Shown: positions 28,878 through 39,659, numbered from the stretch's first letter. The stretch: 64,000 nt of DNA from an uncultured Schlesneria sp. (GCA_903904835.1 CAIVEI010000056.1:1-64000), one strand, 5' to 3'. A program made the numbers and translations. Notes: generated by a model from the sequence alone, not told the origin.

Positions 28878-31658
28878 TTAATTGCCGCCTGCTGATTTCG
28901 TCTCGATCCTCGGTTGATTCACGAATGAAACCAACTCGGCTTCCAGTTTTTTGACGGCAGCTTCGAGAGCAACAAACGTTGCTTCTGCTTCAACGAGTTG
29001 CCTGTCGAGGCCCATCTTTTCGAGCGAGAATGCCGCATTGACGGCTGTCGGAGCGTAAAAGTTGACCAGCGTTCCTTTGATATCGTGACTCGACCGGTTT
29101 AACGCTCGAGCATCGTTTTTTGCGATCGCTTCCTGGACCGCTTTAAGGGAACCGGGCATCACCGATACGAACAGTCTTACTAATTCCTTCAGTTCCTCAA
29201 AATCATGATCAACGCTTGCCAGCACCTCGTCCGCGTTGAATGAAAAAGTCTTGGGATCGACGATTGAATCGTTGACTTTCAGACTCGGCGGCGGTGAGGT
29301 TAATGTCTGCAATGCTTCCAGAAGTTCCGGGATCTTGATTGGCTTGGAAATATAACCGTCCATCCCTTCGGCCAGGCAGCGTTCCCGATCTCCCTTCATC
29401 GCGTTGGCGGTCATGGCGATGATCGGTACATGTGCACCTGTCGTCTTTTCAAGGGTTCGAATGCAGGCCGTTGCTTCAAAGCCGTTCATCTCGGGCATCT
29501 GGACATCCATCAAGACGACATCGAAATTTCTCGATTCGAGAAGTTTCAGTACCTCTTTTCCGTTCTCGGCCACTTCGACTTTGTGACCTTGTCGCTCAAG
29601 GATTCGAACAGCCACTTTCTGGTTGACCACATTATCTTCGGCGAGCAGGATATGAAGTTTTTTCATATCGTCTGAAACGGGGGCCGATACGATCGATGAA
29701 ATGGCCCTGGTCCGGTTCTCATTCAGACGAGCGACACCAAGTGCATTAAGGATCGAATTTAAAAGCTTGGCTTGCATCACCGGTTTGACCAGATGGCAGG
29801 CAATACCTAAATCGCGACAGCGAGCGGTGTCGCCGGTCAGTTTGTCCGAGGTCAGCATCATTACGACCGGCTTCGTATACGAGTCGTCTCGCTGAATCTG
29901 TTCAATCAGGGAAAAACCGTCCATCCCCGGCATGACGCAATCGACGATGATCAATTGGAAATACGACTTTGTCCCTATGGTTTGTCGAAGGGCGGTTAGT
30001 GCCATCGTGCCGCTGGCCGCCAGCGTCGGTTTCATGCCCCACTTCTTCAGCATTTCATCAAGAATGCGTCGATTCGTGGCGTTGTCGTCAACGACCAGCA
30101 CGGATAAGTCCTTCAAATGGTCAACGTACAATCGGCCGTGCTGTTTTGGCTGTACTGAAGAAATGCCAAGGCTGACGGTAAAGTGGAACGTGCTTCCTCG
30201 TCCGACTTCACTCTCGACCCAGATCCGCCCACCCATCAGCTTGACGAGTTGCGCCGAGATTGTCAGTCCCAATCCGCTTCCACCGTACCGACGAGTCGTC
30301 GAGCCATCCGCTTGCGAGAATTGTTCGAAAATCCTCTCCCGTTTCTCTTTGGGAATTCCAATCCCTGTATCGGTGACTTTGAAGTGCAGCACGGCGTTGT
30401 TGTGATTGATTGATTCGACCGTCGCTTCGATTCCAATTTCCCCGATCGCCGTGAACTTCAAGGCGTTACCGACCAGATTAACCCAGATTTGACGAAGCCT
30501 GACCGAGTCTGCCACCAGGATGTCTGGGATCTCGTTGGCAATGTCGCAGGTGAGTTCCAGACCTTTCTGGTGAGCACGCATCGCCAGGGGCTTGAGCGTA
30601 TTGTCCAGGGTTTCACGCAAGTCGAATTCGACGGGGTCGAGATCGAGCTTCCCTGCTTCGATCTTGGAAAAATCGAGGATGTCGTTAATCACCGTTAATA
30701 ACGTGTCTGCCGAAACCTTGACGGCTTCCAGGTATTCCCGTTGACTTGCTGTCAGCTCCGTATCGAGCGTCAATTCGGTCATGCCAATGATACCGTTCAT
30801 CGGTGTCCGGATTTCGTGGCTCATATTCGCGAGAAACTCGCTTTTCGCCCGGCTGGACGCTTCCGCCGTCGCTTGAGCCTGTCTGACGACTTGCTCAGCC
30901 CACTTGCGATCGGTGATGTCGCGGGTCACTCCGACGAAGTGACTGAGTTTTCCATGTTCGTTCCACAGCGGAGAGATCGTTAGCTCGTTCCAAAACGTGT
31001 TTCCATCCTTGCGATAATTGAGAATCTCGCCGGAAAAATGAGTCGCGTTTTTGAGTGCCGTCCTGATCGCCTCAACCGTTTGCTGATCGGTGAGCGGGCC
31101 TTGCAGAAATTTGCAATTCCGGCCGAGGATTTCCGGGATGCTATAGCCGGTGATTGCCGAGAACGCCGCATTCGACGAAAGAATAAGCCGGTTCGCATCA
31201 GTGATAATCACCCCTTGAGAAATGGATTTCAGAGCCAGATCGCTCACTTTCAGGCTTTCTTCAGCCTTTCTGCGTTCGGTAATGTTTTCGTGGACAACGA
31301 CAACCCGTCGATCGCCGTTAACTCCAAAACCGGTGACTCGAACAATGAACCATCTCTGTTCCTTCGGACTGTGGCATGGATATTCAAGTCGAAACTCGTC
31401 CATCTTCCCCGCCATCACCGATCGTATCCCACCAGCAACGGCCGCTGCTTCTTCAGAATTCTTGCCCCGACTCCGTTCACAAACACTCAAATAGTTCGCC
31501 CCGACATCCAGGCCTGCGGTGCATTGCGAATTGCTTTGAGCAAAGCGTTTCCATGCATCGTTCACCTCGACGATTCCCCCCGATTCGTCGAGGATTGCGA
31601 CGTGCGCAGTAAGAGCGTCAAGTGTATTTTGAAGAAACTGCGATGAAGTCATGACCAT
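28878..31658 (-). CDS. hybrid histidine kinase (PAS-PAS-HisKA-HATPase-REC-REC-HPt)
   Basis: A 926-residue soluble sensor kinase. Order: PAS (about 8-130), second PAS with PAC (about 140-255), HisKA with the phosphoacceptor H in [12 protein letters not shown] (about 284), a HATPase with DTGIGIP and GGSGLGL, two receivers (about 530-645 and 670-790, each with a phosphoacceptor D in [10 protein letters not shown] and [10 protein letters not shown]), and a C-terminal HPt with [12 protein letters not shown] (about 865). It lacks membrane segments, so it senses a cytoplasmic signal or binds a cofactor through PAS. Phosphate probably runs H-D-H to an unknown output regulator. An internal ATG two codons on is an alternative start. 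Confidence 0.93.
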   Translation of the reverse strand: MVMTSSQFLQNTLDALTAHVAILDESGGIVEVNDAWKRFAQSNSQCTAGLDVGANYLSVCERSRGKNSEEAAAVAGGIRSVMAGKMDEFRLEYPCHSPKEQRWFIVRVTGFGVNGDRRVVVVHENITERRKAEESLKVSDLALKSISQGVIITDANRLILSSNAAFSAITGYSIPEILGRNCKFLQGPLTDQQTVEAIRTALKNATHFSGEILNYRKDGNTFWNELTISPLWNEHGKLSHFVGVTRDITDRKWAEQVVRQAQATAEASSRAKSEFLANMSHEIRTPMNGIIGMTELTLDTELTASQREYLEAVKVSADTLLTVINDILDFSKIEAGKLDLDPVEFDLRETLDNTLKPLAMRAHQKGLELTCDIANEIPDILVADSVRLRQIWVNLVGNALKFTAIGEIGIEATVESINHNNAVLHFKVTDTGIGIPKEKRERIFEQFSQADGSTTRRYGGSGLGLTISAQLVKLMGGRIWVESEVGRGSTFHFTVSLGISSVQPKQHGRLYVDHLKDLSVLVVDDNATNRRILDEMLKKWGMKPTLAASGTMALTALRQTIGTKSYFQLIIVDCVMPGMDGFSLIEQIQRDDSYTKPVVMMLTSDKLTGDTARCRDLGIACHLVKPVMQAKLLNSILNALGVARLNENRTRAISSIVSAPVSDDMKKLHILLAEDNVVNQKVAVRILERQGHKVEVAENGKEVLKLLESRNFDVVLMDVQMPEMNGFEATACIRTLEKTTGAHVPIIAMTANAMKGDRERCLAEGMDGYISKPIKIPELLEALQTLTSPPPSLKVNDSIVDPKTFSFNADEVLASVDHDFEELKELVRLFVSVMPGSLKAVQEAIAKNDARALNRSSHDIKGTLVNFYAPTAVNAAFSLEKMGLDRQLVEAEATFVALEAAVKKLEAELVSFVNQPRIETKSAGGN

Positions 31659-31816
31659 ATCGGTCGCCCTGCTTTTTCAATGAATACGATCGACGCCGAT
31701 ACCTGCACCAGCGGTTTTGATCGAAAACCGAAGTTCAGAACGGCGGCGATAGGAATGTTTATGACAGTAAAGCGTAGGCGTTTTGTGACGTACTTCAAGG
31801 CGAAGGTCGCGTATTT

Positions 31817-31862
31817 CCGACGCTAGCAGCGTCGGCCACGAGGCCGACGCTGCTAGCGTCGG
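31817..31862. repeat. 21 bp-arm palindromic repeat (CCGACGCTAGCAGCGTCGG)
   Basis: Arms 31817-31837 and 31842-31862 are perfect complements around a 4-base loop, and each arm is itself nearly palindromic. Related to 28735-28784. Confidence 0.8.
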
Positions 31863-31910
31863 ACCGGTAAGTCTAACCGCTAAATCACTCAACGAGCCGA
31901 CTCGCTCCTT

Positions 31911-31954
31911 AAAAAACAGAAAGGGCCGCCTCTCATTAATGAGAAGCGGCCCTT
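31911..31954 (-). terminator. terminator of the PEP-CTERM propeller gene
   Basis: AAGGGCCGCCTCTC (31921-31934) pairs with GAGAAGCGGCCCTT (31941-31954) with one mismatch. On the minus strand a T run follows. It lies about 40 bp past the stop codon at 31996. Confidence 0.85.
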
Positions 31955-31995
31955 CGCTTTATTTGTCACGTCTGTTTCACAACATCGACGTGCGT

Positions 31996-33069
31996 TTACT
32001 TTTTGCCAAGGAATCGGCGATAGCCGACCAGGCCAACGATGCCTGAGAAGAGCGTAATCATTGTCGAGGGTTCAGGCACGGTGCTCGGTGGTGGAGTCAC
32101 GTTGCTGCTGATGTCGAAGACCAGCGACTTCGGATACGTGCCGGCAGGCTTGATGAAGGTGCTGTCGACGCTGTTCCCATCGAGCACACCACTGTTGAGC
32201 GTAATCTTGTCAATTCGGTTGTCGTCAATGAAGGCAGCATAAAGATTGCCATCGGGTCCGACTGCCGTAAACCACTGATTGTTCGTGAAGGTGAAGTTAC
32301 CGATGTTGTTTCCGGAGGCATCGTACTCGTGAACGACCGACGGACCAGTGCCGGCCCCTAAGGTTTCGCTGACGAAGAAATTACCGGTATTCACGTCGGT
32401 TGAAACGCCGGCGAAACGGCCGCCACTTGTACCAGCCCCGGGTGCGACAAGCGTGGTTTTCGCTGAAAGATCAGAGTTGTACTGATAAACCCCGTCAGTA
32501 CCTTTGGTTTTGCCGAAGTCGGCGATAATGTGGCCGTCGGCGGTTGCGGCCAGGCCGAAGAACGTGGTGGTTGTGCCGCCAACGACGGAGCTAAGGAAAC
32601 TTCCCGTCGCTGCGTCGTAGCGTTCGATCGAGTAACCGGTTGTCGCACCGTAGGTTACGACATAAATGTTGCCATTCGCCAAGGTCAGGCCGATGCACTG
32701 AGCTTGATCTTGTCCGTAAATCTGAGTCTGGATTTCCAGATGCGAAGCGCCGGTCACCTTGTCAACAACGTTGATCGTACCGAAGGCTCCAGCGGCATAC
32801 AGGTAATTGGCATCAACCGCCATCCCTTCCGCCGAGCCGAGTCCGGTGGAGGACGACGTGTCATTGAGATTGCCGGTTTGGGTGCCGCTACTGTTAAAAA
32901 TGGGCACGTCGCCTTGAATGCTGGCATTCGTGACGCCGTACGTGCTGCGGTCACCAACATAGAGCGGCCAGGCTGGTGGAGGCACATTGCCTGCACGAAC
33001 CGTGGCGGGAGCGAAAGCGCCACCAATCAGTGCGATCGAAACGAGAGACTTCCATGCATTGAACTTCAT
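31996..33069 (-). CDS. PEP-CTERM beta-propeller protein
   Basis: A 357-residue secreted protein. A signal peptide (MKFNAWKSLVSIALIGGAFA, cleavage after TVRA) is followed by an NHL/SMP-30-like propeller with recurring YAAG.FGTI, GNIYVVTYG, DGHIIADFGK and DGNLYAAFIDDN units, and a PEP-CTERM tail (VPEPSTMITLF, hydrophobic helix, then GYRRFLGKK). The ATG at 33069 is chosen for GGAAG 8 bases upstream. It has its own terminator. It is probably processed by an exosortase and exported. Confidence 0.88.
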   Translation of the reverse strand: MKFNAWKSLVSIALIGGAFAPATVRAGNVPPPAWPLYVGDRSTYGVTNASIQGDVPIFNSSGTQTGNLNDTSSSTGLGSAEGMAVDANYLYAAGAFGTINVVDKVTGASHLEIQTQIYGQDQAQCIGLTLANGNIYVVTYGATTGYSIERYDAATGSFLSSVVGGTTTTFFGLAATADGHIIADFGKTKGTDGVYQYNSDLSAKTTLVAPGAGTSGGRFAGVSTDVNTGNFFVSETLGAGTGPSVVHEYDASGNNIGNFTFTNNQWFTAVGPDGNLYAAFIDDNRIDKITLNSGVLDGNSVDSTFIKPAGTYPKSLVFDISSNVTPPPSTVPEPSTMITLFSGIVGLVGYRRFLGKK

Positions 33070-33845
33070 CAACATTTCTTCCTTTGTGGAAACAAAACGA
33101 GCGACGCCGAACGCAACACTGCGGTCGGTTTTTGTCGCAAAACGATGCAGTCAGGTCGAAATCGATCGAGAGTTAAAATCTTGAATGCAGTAACGTACCA
33201 GCGGGAAATCTATTAATAATCCATTAAAACCAGTGGATAGTTCTAGCCAACCTTTTCAAATTTTGCGGAAATCTAATTAAGGTCATTTCTTTTTTCAAGT
33301 GTTCACGTCCGTAACGAATTGATGCGGTCAACGAATTGAGAATTCTCTGATTAGCTTGCGTTGGGATCGGTTTGATGAGCGGGATTGTCAACTGCTTCCA
33401 ATGACCTCAGCATCGACCACGCAGGCGACGTTGTCAGCGTCGGACCTGTTCAGACCATAAGCACCCGTGTCCTATGGAAGGGAGATTACTTTTCCACAGC
33501 ATCGGAGCCGGCGTACCGAAGATAATCCGCTCAGGATCAATTAATTAAGACTGTCAGCAGACGTCGGAAACAGCGAACATGGGGCGTGCGTTCTCTTCCC
33601 GAAGAAAGACCAACTGACGGGTCGTCGTATCGATTCGTCAGAACCTTGGCATGATCGCCGATCGAGAACGTGGCATCCACCTCTTTTTGTCCCGATGCAG
33701 ATTCATCAGCGAAAAAGAGTCGTTCGGTCGGTAGGCTTTAGTGGTGGAGGCGTTACGGGGATATTCGGCCGATTGATGCGATGATGATACTCCGTCACGT
33801 CACCACTCGTTCCTCCACAATTCCGTTTAATGTGAGCCGCTCGCT
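33070..33845. other. intergenic region without a gene
   Basis: About 775 bp of AT-richer DNA holds no convincing gene. A partial copy of the GACGTTGTCAGCGTCGG repeat lies near 33425-33447. The promoters of the divergent genes on both sides must lie here. Confidence 0.45.
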
Positions 33846-35033
33846 ATGCAAAGACGAACTTTTCATGCAGTCGTTTTAGGTTCAGGCATCAGCCTGCTCG
33901 GCAAATCATTGGCTGGCCAGGCTCCCAGCCAAACGAACTCGGCGGGCAAGTTGCTGTACGCCAAACCGATTGAGACCCGATTAAATAGCGCAGTCGCCTG
34001 GCGGGTTCGCTATACGTCAAAGGATATCAACGACGTCGCACATGAAGTGACGGGGATTGTGATTGCCCCTGCGAAAAAGGGGAAAGATCGTCCGATCGTC
34101 ACGTGGTGCCACGGAACCACAGGTCTGGGGGATGTCGCCTCCCCGTCGGCGCAGCCCGATCCGGCGCGTGAGTTGACGGTCTACTTCAGCCCGGGAGCCA
34201 CTCAACAGATCGATTATGGCGTTCCAGGTGTCCAGGGTTTCATTGATGCCGGCTACGTTGTCTGTGCAACGGATTACCAGGGGTTGGGGAACTCCGAAAT
34301 TCACCAATACATGGTGAGCCCGACGAACGCGCGCGATGCGGTTTTCATTGCCCATGCGGCGAGGGAGTTTGAGACGGGGGCGGGAACTCAATTACTTGCT
34401 TATGGCTGGTCGCAAGGCGGAGGAACGGCAGCCTCCGTGGCAGAACTCGGTGATAGCGACTTCGGTGTTCTCGACCTGAAGGGAAGCGTTCTGTTGTCTC
34501 CCGGTGTGGCGTACGTGGGGATCGAGAATCCGACAGGAATGGGGGCGGCGCTCGCAGATGCAAGTACGCCACCCGACTCGCATCTGCTGATGACCTTATG
34601 GGGTTACGCGGCGGCGTTTCCCAATCTTAATGCAGCAGATGTCTTCACACCGCTGGGAATGCAACTGATGCAGGATTCGTGGAAAGTACAACCGGTCCAT
34701 CACCTGAACGACATGATCGCTCGATCATTTCGGTTGAAAGGAGCGATTTTAAAATCGCCCCCCGAAAACTTCGACGCGTGGAAGGCTGCGATCAAAAAGG
34801 GTTCGGCAGGTCGGGTCAAACCCCGCTGTCCGCTGTTAATGTGTGTCGATGCATTCCAGGGTGGTACAGTAATTCCCGTCCCATGGCAGCATGCCTTTGC
34901 GAAGTCGGTTAAAGCACTAGGAGCCACGATCGAAACTCAAGAATTCCCAAAGGACGACCATTTCAGTCTTCCGTTCTCCGTTCGTGACGTGGTTGCCAAA
35001 TGGATGCAGAAAGCACTTGCCACACACAAGTAA
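33846..35033 (+). CDS. secreted alpha/beta hydrolase, lipase-like
   Basis: A 395-residue protein. The N-terminus (MQRRTFHAVVLGSGISLLGK) has the double arginine of a Tat-like or lipoprotein-free export signal. The hydrolase has an oxyanion segment TWCHGTTGLG near 98-107 and the nucleophile Ser in YGWSQGGG near 181. A likely acid (CVDAFQGG region) and a C-terminal His (FPKDDHFSLPF) follow. This arrangement resembles the secretory lipase (LIP) family. Substrate unknown. Confidence 0.83.
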   Translation: MQRRTFHAVVLGSGISLLGKSLAGQAPSQTNSAGKLLYAKPIETRLNSAVAWRVRYTSKDINDVAHEVTGIVIAPAKKGKDRPIVTWCHGTTGLGDVASPSAQPDPARELTVYFSPGATQQIDYGVPGVQGFIDAGYVVCATDYQGLGNSEIHQYMVSPTNARDAVFIAHAAREFETGAGTQLLAYGWSQGGGTAASVAELGDSDFGVLDLKGSVLLSPGVAYVGIENPTGMGAALADASTPPDSHLLMTLWGYAAAFPNLNAADVFTPLGMQLMQDSWKVQPVHHLNDMIARSFRLKGAILKSPPENFDAWKAAIKKGSAGRVKPRCPLLMCVDAFQGGTVIPVPWQHAFAKSVKALGATIETQEFPKDDHFSLPFSVRDVVAKWMQKALATHK

Positions 35034-35154
35034 AAAGAGGGCAGCGGCGAGGCAAACGAAGAATTGGTGAGAGGGTTTGAATGAACCGGAGAAGCGGAAC
35101 TTCATCGTTCCAGGTCGCCACAATTGGAAGTTGTCGTCCCATCGCACACCGTAA

Positions 35155-36018
35155 TTATTTCTCAAGCTTTGGAATATTCGCCACGATGTCTCCCAGTTGA
35201 GACTGATAAAAGTAATCGTCCGGAAGTTGAGCGTCGACAATTCCGGCGTCAATCGCTTTTTGAAAATAGGGTCTTGCTTTTTCATAGCCAGGAACAAACA
35301 ACCGCATAATGATCCGGTTTACCTCGTTTGCCGGGAATTCACTCTCTTCAACAAATGCGAGTAATCGTACCAATCCATCGGGTTCCAGCATCCAATGTAA
35401 AGGGACATCTGAAAGTCCCGATCCGTCCCTGGCGAATTCAACGCTTGGGTTCGGACCGCAACCGTCCGGCAGGCCGAGCGGGCTTGCATGATTGACGTGG
35501 ACAATTCGCAAATCCCGTCCTGAGCAATGGCCATCTTTCGCGCGAGTCAGCCACTGCAACAATCCGTGCTCAGGCTTCGTAATGACCTGACCGCACTGAT
35601 CGCAACACCACGGGCCGAGGCTCAGTTCCACATCATCGCTGCTGTTCAGGAGTGCCAGCGGAGAATCAATGTGTGTCGTCAGTAACGTGTCAACTTCAAC
35701 CCCGGCAGTCTTCAGAATCTCTAAACTATTTCTCAGATGTTTATGCAGGCCGTTCTTCGCGAGCATCTGATCGATGGCACGCTCAGGAGTCCCGAACGTG
35801 TCGCTCATCTGCTGGTAGCGGTCCATCAATCCGGCGACACCGCCCCCTTCGAGTCCGAGATACATGAGTGTGGCCAGCATGTAAATCTCAGCCGCTTTAA
35901 GAGGTTTTAGAAATGCCCGCAGATCCTGTTCGATCAATTGCCGCGCCGCGCGATCCCGTGCTTCGCTGGCCTCTTGCGCTAACTCAAGAACCCGCTGAAC
36001 AATGTCGGAGTATTGCAT
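35155..36018 (-). CDS. DUF3775-containing protein
   Basis: A 287-residue protein. The helical N-terminal half has a DUF3775-like segment (AFLKPLKAAEIYMLATLMYLG, residues about 40-60). The C-terminal half has CCDQCGQVITKPEHG (a zinc-ribbon-like pair) followed by a domain of unknown function. ATG 36018 has AAAGG upstream. It is probably co-transcribed with the LRR gene 32 bp upstream. Role unknown. Confidence 0.7.
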   Translation of the reverse strand: MQYSDIVQRVLELAQEASEARDRAARQLIEQDLRAFLKPLKAAEIYMLATLMYLGLEGGGVAGLMDRYQQMSDTFGTPERAIDQMLAKNGLHKHLRNSLEILKTAGVEVDTLLTTHIDSPLALLNSSDDVELSLGPWCCDQCGQVITKPEHGLLQWLTRAKDGHCSGRDLRIVHVNHASPLGLPDGCGPNPSVEFARDGSGLSDVPLHWMLEPDGLVRLLAFVEESEFPANEVNRIIMRLFVPGYEKARPYFQKAIDAGIVDAQLPDDYFYQSQLGDIVANIPKLEK

Positions 36019-36050
36019 AACAAACCTTTGGGAATATTGGAATGAAACCT

Positions 36051-36407
36051 TCACGGTTCCGGTGTGACCAGACAATTTGGCAATTCCTTGCGAAGCATGC
36101 CTCGCCCGGCTGGCGTTGTATGAGTCTCATCGAGATCAATCTTGTGGAGATTTGCCGTTCGATTCAGGTGCTGAAGCCCCACGTCGCTCACTTTGGTGTT
36201 AATAAGTTTGAGATCAGTAAGGGATGAAAGTCCAGTCAAATGATGAAGTTCTGCATCACCGATTTGGGTATTACTGAGGTTGAGGCTACCCAGGTTCGTG
36301 AGTCCTTTCAAATGTTCTATTCCGTCGTCGGTGAGTTGAGTCCCCTGAAGATCAAGACTTTGTCGCGTGGCATTCGCTGTGTTCAAAACGGAAAAACAGT
36401 ACGTCAT
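36051..36407 (-). CDS. short leucine-rich-repeat protein
   Basis: A 118-residue protein with about three LRR units: LDLQGTQLTDDGIEHLKGLT, LNLSNTQIGDAELHHLTGLS and LKLINTKVSDVGLQHL. This is the bacterial LRR pattern common in planctomycetes. It has no signal peptide and is short, so it may be a fragment of a larger secreted or membrane LRR protein. Start codon is uncertain. Confidence 0.6.
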   Translation of the reverse strand: MTYCFSVLNTANATRQSLDLQGTQLTDDGIEHLKGLTNLGSLNLSNTQIGDAELHHLTGLSSLTDLKLINTKVSDVGLQHLNRTANLHKIDLDETHTTPAGRGMLRKELPNCLVTPEP

Positions 36408-36789
36408 GAATCGATTCTTCTACTTTCGGACGATTTTCATGTGCACCTTTCAGACGTTAAGATTCCAGACGTTAAGAAGCCCTTACTTGATTGTGGTTGA
36501 TTTTCGTATTATACTTGTTATACTTTTGTCGTCAAGTGAAAATACAACATCAGAAGGAGGTGCAGTCGTCAAGGCGAGATTCGATCTCGTTTCCTGAGCT
36601 GGTTTCTTGCGACGTTTTTTATCGATGAAGAATCTGTGGAAATAGTCATTGACCAGCGGTCATGGCGAATTTCTTCGTTGACTTATGTTCAAAAGATTTC
36701 ATGTTTACGAATTTTTGCGTTGGGTTTGATGGGCTACGAAATCGCAACTGCGCTCGATGCAATGGTCGGTCTGCGAATCGGTTGGGGTC
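36408..36789. other. intergenic stretch, no gene seen
   Basis: Contains a short direct repeat of CAGACGTTAAGA near 36450-36475. No coding signal. Confidence 0.4.
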
Positions 36790-37180
36790 CATCGTTGCGC
36801 AAACGTCGCCAATGTTGCTCAACCATAGTTGCTCAAATACCTGCGCCAGTAAAAAAGCTGAGAATCCCTGTGAATCTCCAATGTTGCGCAAATGTTTGCC
36901 GAGTAGAAGTGTCGTGAATGCCAGGACATCACCAATGTTGCGCAAACTCATCGCTATCGTTGTGAAACCGATCGCGAAGATGAATTGCCATAGTTGCTCA
37001 AATGCCTGCGCCAGTGAAAAATGCGAAGAATCCCCGCAAATCTCCAATGTTGCGCAAACTCGTTGCGCAGGTGTCCCCAAAGTCGATCAACCATAGTTGC
37101 GCAGAACTTTGATCCTGCGAAAGTGCAAAAACCGATATCAATCCCCAACGTTGTGTAAGAATGTCCAATGTCGCTCAAGA
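36790..37180. repeat. field of CCAATGTTGCGCAAA repeats
   Basis: About ten variants of CCAATGTTGCGCAAA or CCATAGTTGCTCAAA lie at 36795, 36809, 36823, 36878, 36932, 36988, 37043, 37091, 37144 and 37164. A larger unit of about 72 bp is duplicated at 36823-36894 and 36988-37059 with few differences. The central TTGCGCAA is palindromic. One minus-strand frame through it reads as decaying repeats (LRNIGD, FEQLW), but it has no start or fold of its own, so I treat the stretch as non-coding repeats or a relic. Confidence 0.7.
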
Positions 37181-37345
37181 ATTTCGAAACCAAATTCCGT
37201 CAATGAAAGACAAGCAAGTGTTGGCTTTCACCGTTACGATACAAATTCGTAGCGCAAAGGCCCGTTAAACCACCTCCGCAGGGGAGGTGGGGTTTCGCGT
37301 TGAGGCTGTCAGTATTTGGAAGTTGAGAATGGTGAGCCACAACCC

Positions 37346-37404
37346 GTAGCATGGGCTTCAGCCCGTGCAACACAACATCTTGTGCGGGCTAAAGCCCACT
37401 CTAC
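37346..37404. repeat. GTAGCATGGGCTTCAGCCCG palindrome
   Basis: Two imperfect arms (37346-37373 and 37381-37404), GTAG..GGGCTTCAGCCCG against its complement with TTTAG, around a short AT-rich loop. Half-copy near 26720; looser relative at 44243-44336. Confidence 0.7.
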
Positions 37405-37566
37405 GAAAACTGGCAGCCTTTCCGCGAGATCTTTAACGCAAGCGACTCGTTGCGACGTGACCGTCGGCGAGCCATTATAAGGGTTTTCTTGCATCGTGTA
37501 GATTGTTTTTCTCACGAAATATGTTTTTCTCTTGTATGAACGGTTAGTGCTGAAAATGGATAACCT

Positions 37567-39051
37567 GTGATCGAAATCGATGCTGATATCGCCGTCATTG
37601 GTGCGGGCTTTAGTGGTAGCTTGATTGCCATGCTGCTTCACCGCATGGGCCTGCGACCTGTGTTGGTTGATCGCGGTTCTCATCCCCGCTTTGCGGTCGG
37701 AGAATCATCAACGCCGGTGGCAAACCTGATCCTGGAAGGGCTGGCACATCGTTACGATTTACCCCGGATCGCCCCGCTGGCCAATTACGCCAGTTGGAAG
37801 CGAACCTATCCCGAGATTGTTTGCGGACTGAAACGAGGTTTCAGTTATTTTCACCATGAATTCGGTCGAGACTTTCAGCCTCGTACTGACCGAGCGAATG
37901 AATTACTCGTCGCGGCGAGTCTCACCAATGAAGATGCCGATACTCACTGGCTTCGATCTGACTTCGATCGCTTTCTGGCTGCCGAAGTGGAGCGGATGGA
38001 GATTCCTTACTTTGATCAGACTTCGATCGAGCAATTGATCCCGCGAGGTGACGGCTGGGAACTCAACGGACGGTCTGAATCCCTGCAAGAGGCGATCAAT
38101 ATCCGAGCGGATTTTATGATTGACGCCTCTGGAGAAGGAGGCTTTTTAGCCAAAACTCTTGGGATCGAACCGCATCCCGATAACATGAAGACGCGATCGC
38201 GCGGGCTGTTTTCGCATTTCACGGATGTTGCTCGGTGGGGCGATCTCTACGCTGATCGAGGCGGCGATCGTTCGGGGCATCCCTACCCTTGTGACGACGC
38301 AGCGCTGCATCATGTTTTCGATGGTGGTTGGATGTGGGTGTTGCCGTTCGATAACGGTGTCACCAGTGCGGGGTTCGCACTCGATCCCGACCGGTTCCCG
38401 CGCGAAACAAGCGGCAGTCCCGAGACCGAATGGGCTACGATGATGGATCGTTTGCCGGCCGTGGCAGAACAGTTCGCACGAGCCAAACTAATCGTCCCGT
38501 GGCGACAGACCGGGCGAATGCAGCGCCGCTTGAGCCGGTCTGCTGGGCCGAACTGGGTCATGCTTCCGAACACGGCGGCGTTTCATGATCCGCTGCACAG
38601 TACCGGGAACACCTTCACGTTGATCGGGATCGAACGATTGATGGACATGTTCGAACGATGCTGGGGTCGACCGGAACTGGAGGGCGAACTTCGGAAATAT
38701 GATGCTCTGGTCCAGAAAGAGGTCGAGTTTATTGACCTCGTCGTCAGCGGCAGTTTTGCAGGGTTCAGGCAGTTTGAGCGGATGATTGCGATGTCGATGT
38801 TTTACTTTGCCACATCAATTTTTTCGGAGGAAGAACGTCGAGCGGGTCGGGTGGCGAAAGGAGCCGCATTCCTCAGTGCCGATCGGCCGGAACTGCGCAC
38901 TGCTTTGAATCAGGCGGTGCAGGACATTAGCGATCCAGCGGTCTCTTCGGCCGATTTTACGGCCAGAATCACTGCGGCAATCAAACCGTTTAACCGAGTC
39001 GGATTGTGTGATCCGCTCAGGCTGAATATGTACCCGTATGAGTTTTCATAG
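37567..39051 (+). CDS. FAD-dependent oxidoreductase, halogenase-like
   Basis: A 494-residue flavoprotein. The FAD Rossmann motif AVIGAGFSGSLIAMLL lies at 8-23, FAVGESSTPVA near 43 resembles the tryptophan-halogenase flavin segment, and GWMWVLPFD near 258 is the GWxW-like motif of that superfamily. The lysine motif and active-site residues of true halogenases are not certain, so it may be a monooxygenase or reductase. The start is a GTG at 37567. It is isolated from other pathway genes, so its substrate is unknown. Confidence 0.8.
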   Translation: MIEIDADIAVIGAGFSGSLIAMLLHRMGLRPVLVDRGSHPRFAVGESSTPVANLILEGLAHRYDLPRIAPLANYASWKRTYPEIVCGLKRGFSYFHHEFGRDFQPRTDRANELLVAASLTNEDADTHWLRSDFDRFLAAEVERMEIPYFDQTSIEQLIPRGDGWELNGRSESLQEAINIRADFMIDASGEGGFLAKTLGIEPHPDNMKTRSRGLFSHFTDVARWGDLYADRGGDRSGHPYPCDDAALHHVFDGGWMWVLPFDNGVTSAGFALDPDRFPRETSGSPETEWATMMDRLPAVAEQFARAKLIVPWRQTGRMQRRLSRSAGPNWVMLPNTAAFHDPLHSTGNTFTLIGIERLMDMFERCWGRPELEGELRKYDALVQKEVEFIDLVVSGSFAGFRQFERMIAMSMFYFATSIFSEEERRAGRVAKGAAFLSADRPELRTALNQAVQDISDPAVSSADFTARITAAIKPFNRVGLCDPLRLNMYPYEFS

Positions 39052-39160
39052 ATTGCGGATGGGGTTTTGTGGTGGATTAGATGGTGCCACGGCGAATATT
39101 AAGATTGTGGGAGATTCGGGGACTTTTTTTGAACAGTTCACGGCAACGTCCGCAGTCGTG

Positions 39161-39388
39161 TCTTCCGGACCAAAGGTCCAGCAGTTCAAATAGCCAGGGC
39201 CATCGGCCCTGGTGCAGTTGCCATACGACTCTTTTTTAGGCCTGAAGGGTCGACCATTCGTTTGTACGGTGGCTATTGTCGGGCGTTTCGAGAACGGACG
39301 GCCCTACAGGCCTGCCTAATCCAATTATTGATTTACCAGGGCCGTTGGCCCTGGCTATTTGAACTGCTGGCCCATTTGGGCCGGAAGA
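39161..39388. repeat. 228 bp palindromic element with ~53 bp arms
   Basis: The arms 39161-39213 and 39335-39388 are near-perfect complements (few mismatches). Both contain TCTTCCGG at the end, CAGCAGTTCAAATAGCCAGG, and GGCCNNCGGCCCTGGT. The 120 bp centre codes for nothing recognisable. It looks like a mobile palindromic or MITE-like repeat. Confidence 0.75.
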
Positions 39389-39659
39389 CAGTCAAAGACG
39401 TATTGACAAACTACGAATTCGCCATTTTCGCTGAGTCAAACTCGATTTCGATTGGCGAATAAATTTAGATTCCGCCCGTAACCTTATGCAGCAATCAGCG
39501 GATTAATCGACTATGATTTAACAGGCGGATTGAGACCAGCGCATGAAGTACTATCCCTGATGGATTGAGGGAAACCAGTCTGCGTGAACCTTTGGGTTCT
39601 TGCGCTTTTGACTGGAGTCTGCAGTAATTGGATACGCCAATCGTTCGAGGAGAACGAAG

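Noticed and set aside
36646-37080. 144-residue minus-strand frame through the TTGCGCAA repeats
   Set aside because: It only mirrors the DNA repeats (LRNIGD, FEQLW units), lacks a good start, and competing frames on the other strand are as long.
37567-39051. Confident call of tryptophan halogenase
   Set aside because: The flavin motifs fit, but the catalytic Lys and the specific substrate pocket could not be confirmed, and no pathway genes are near.
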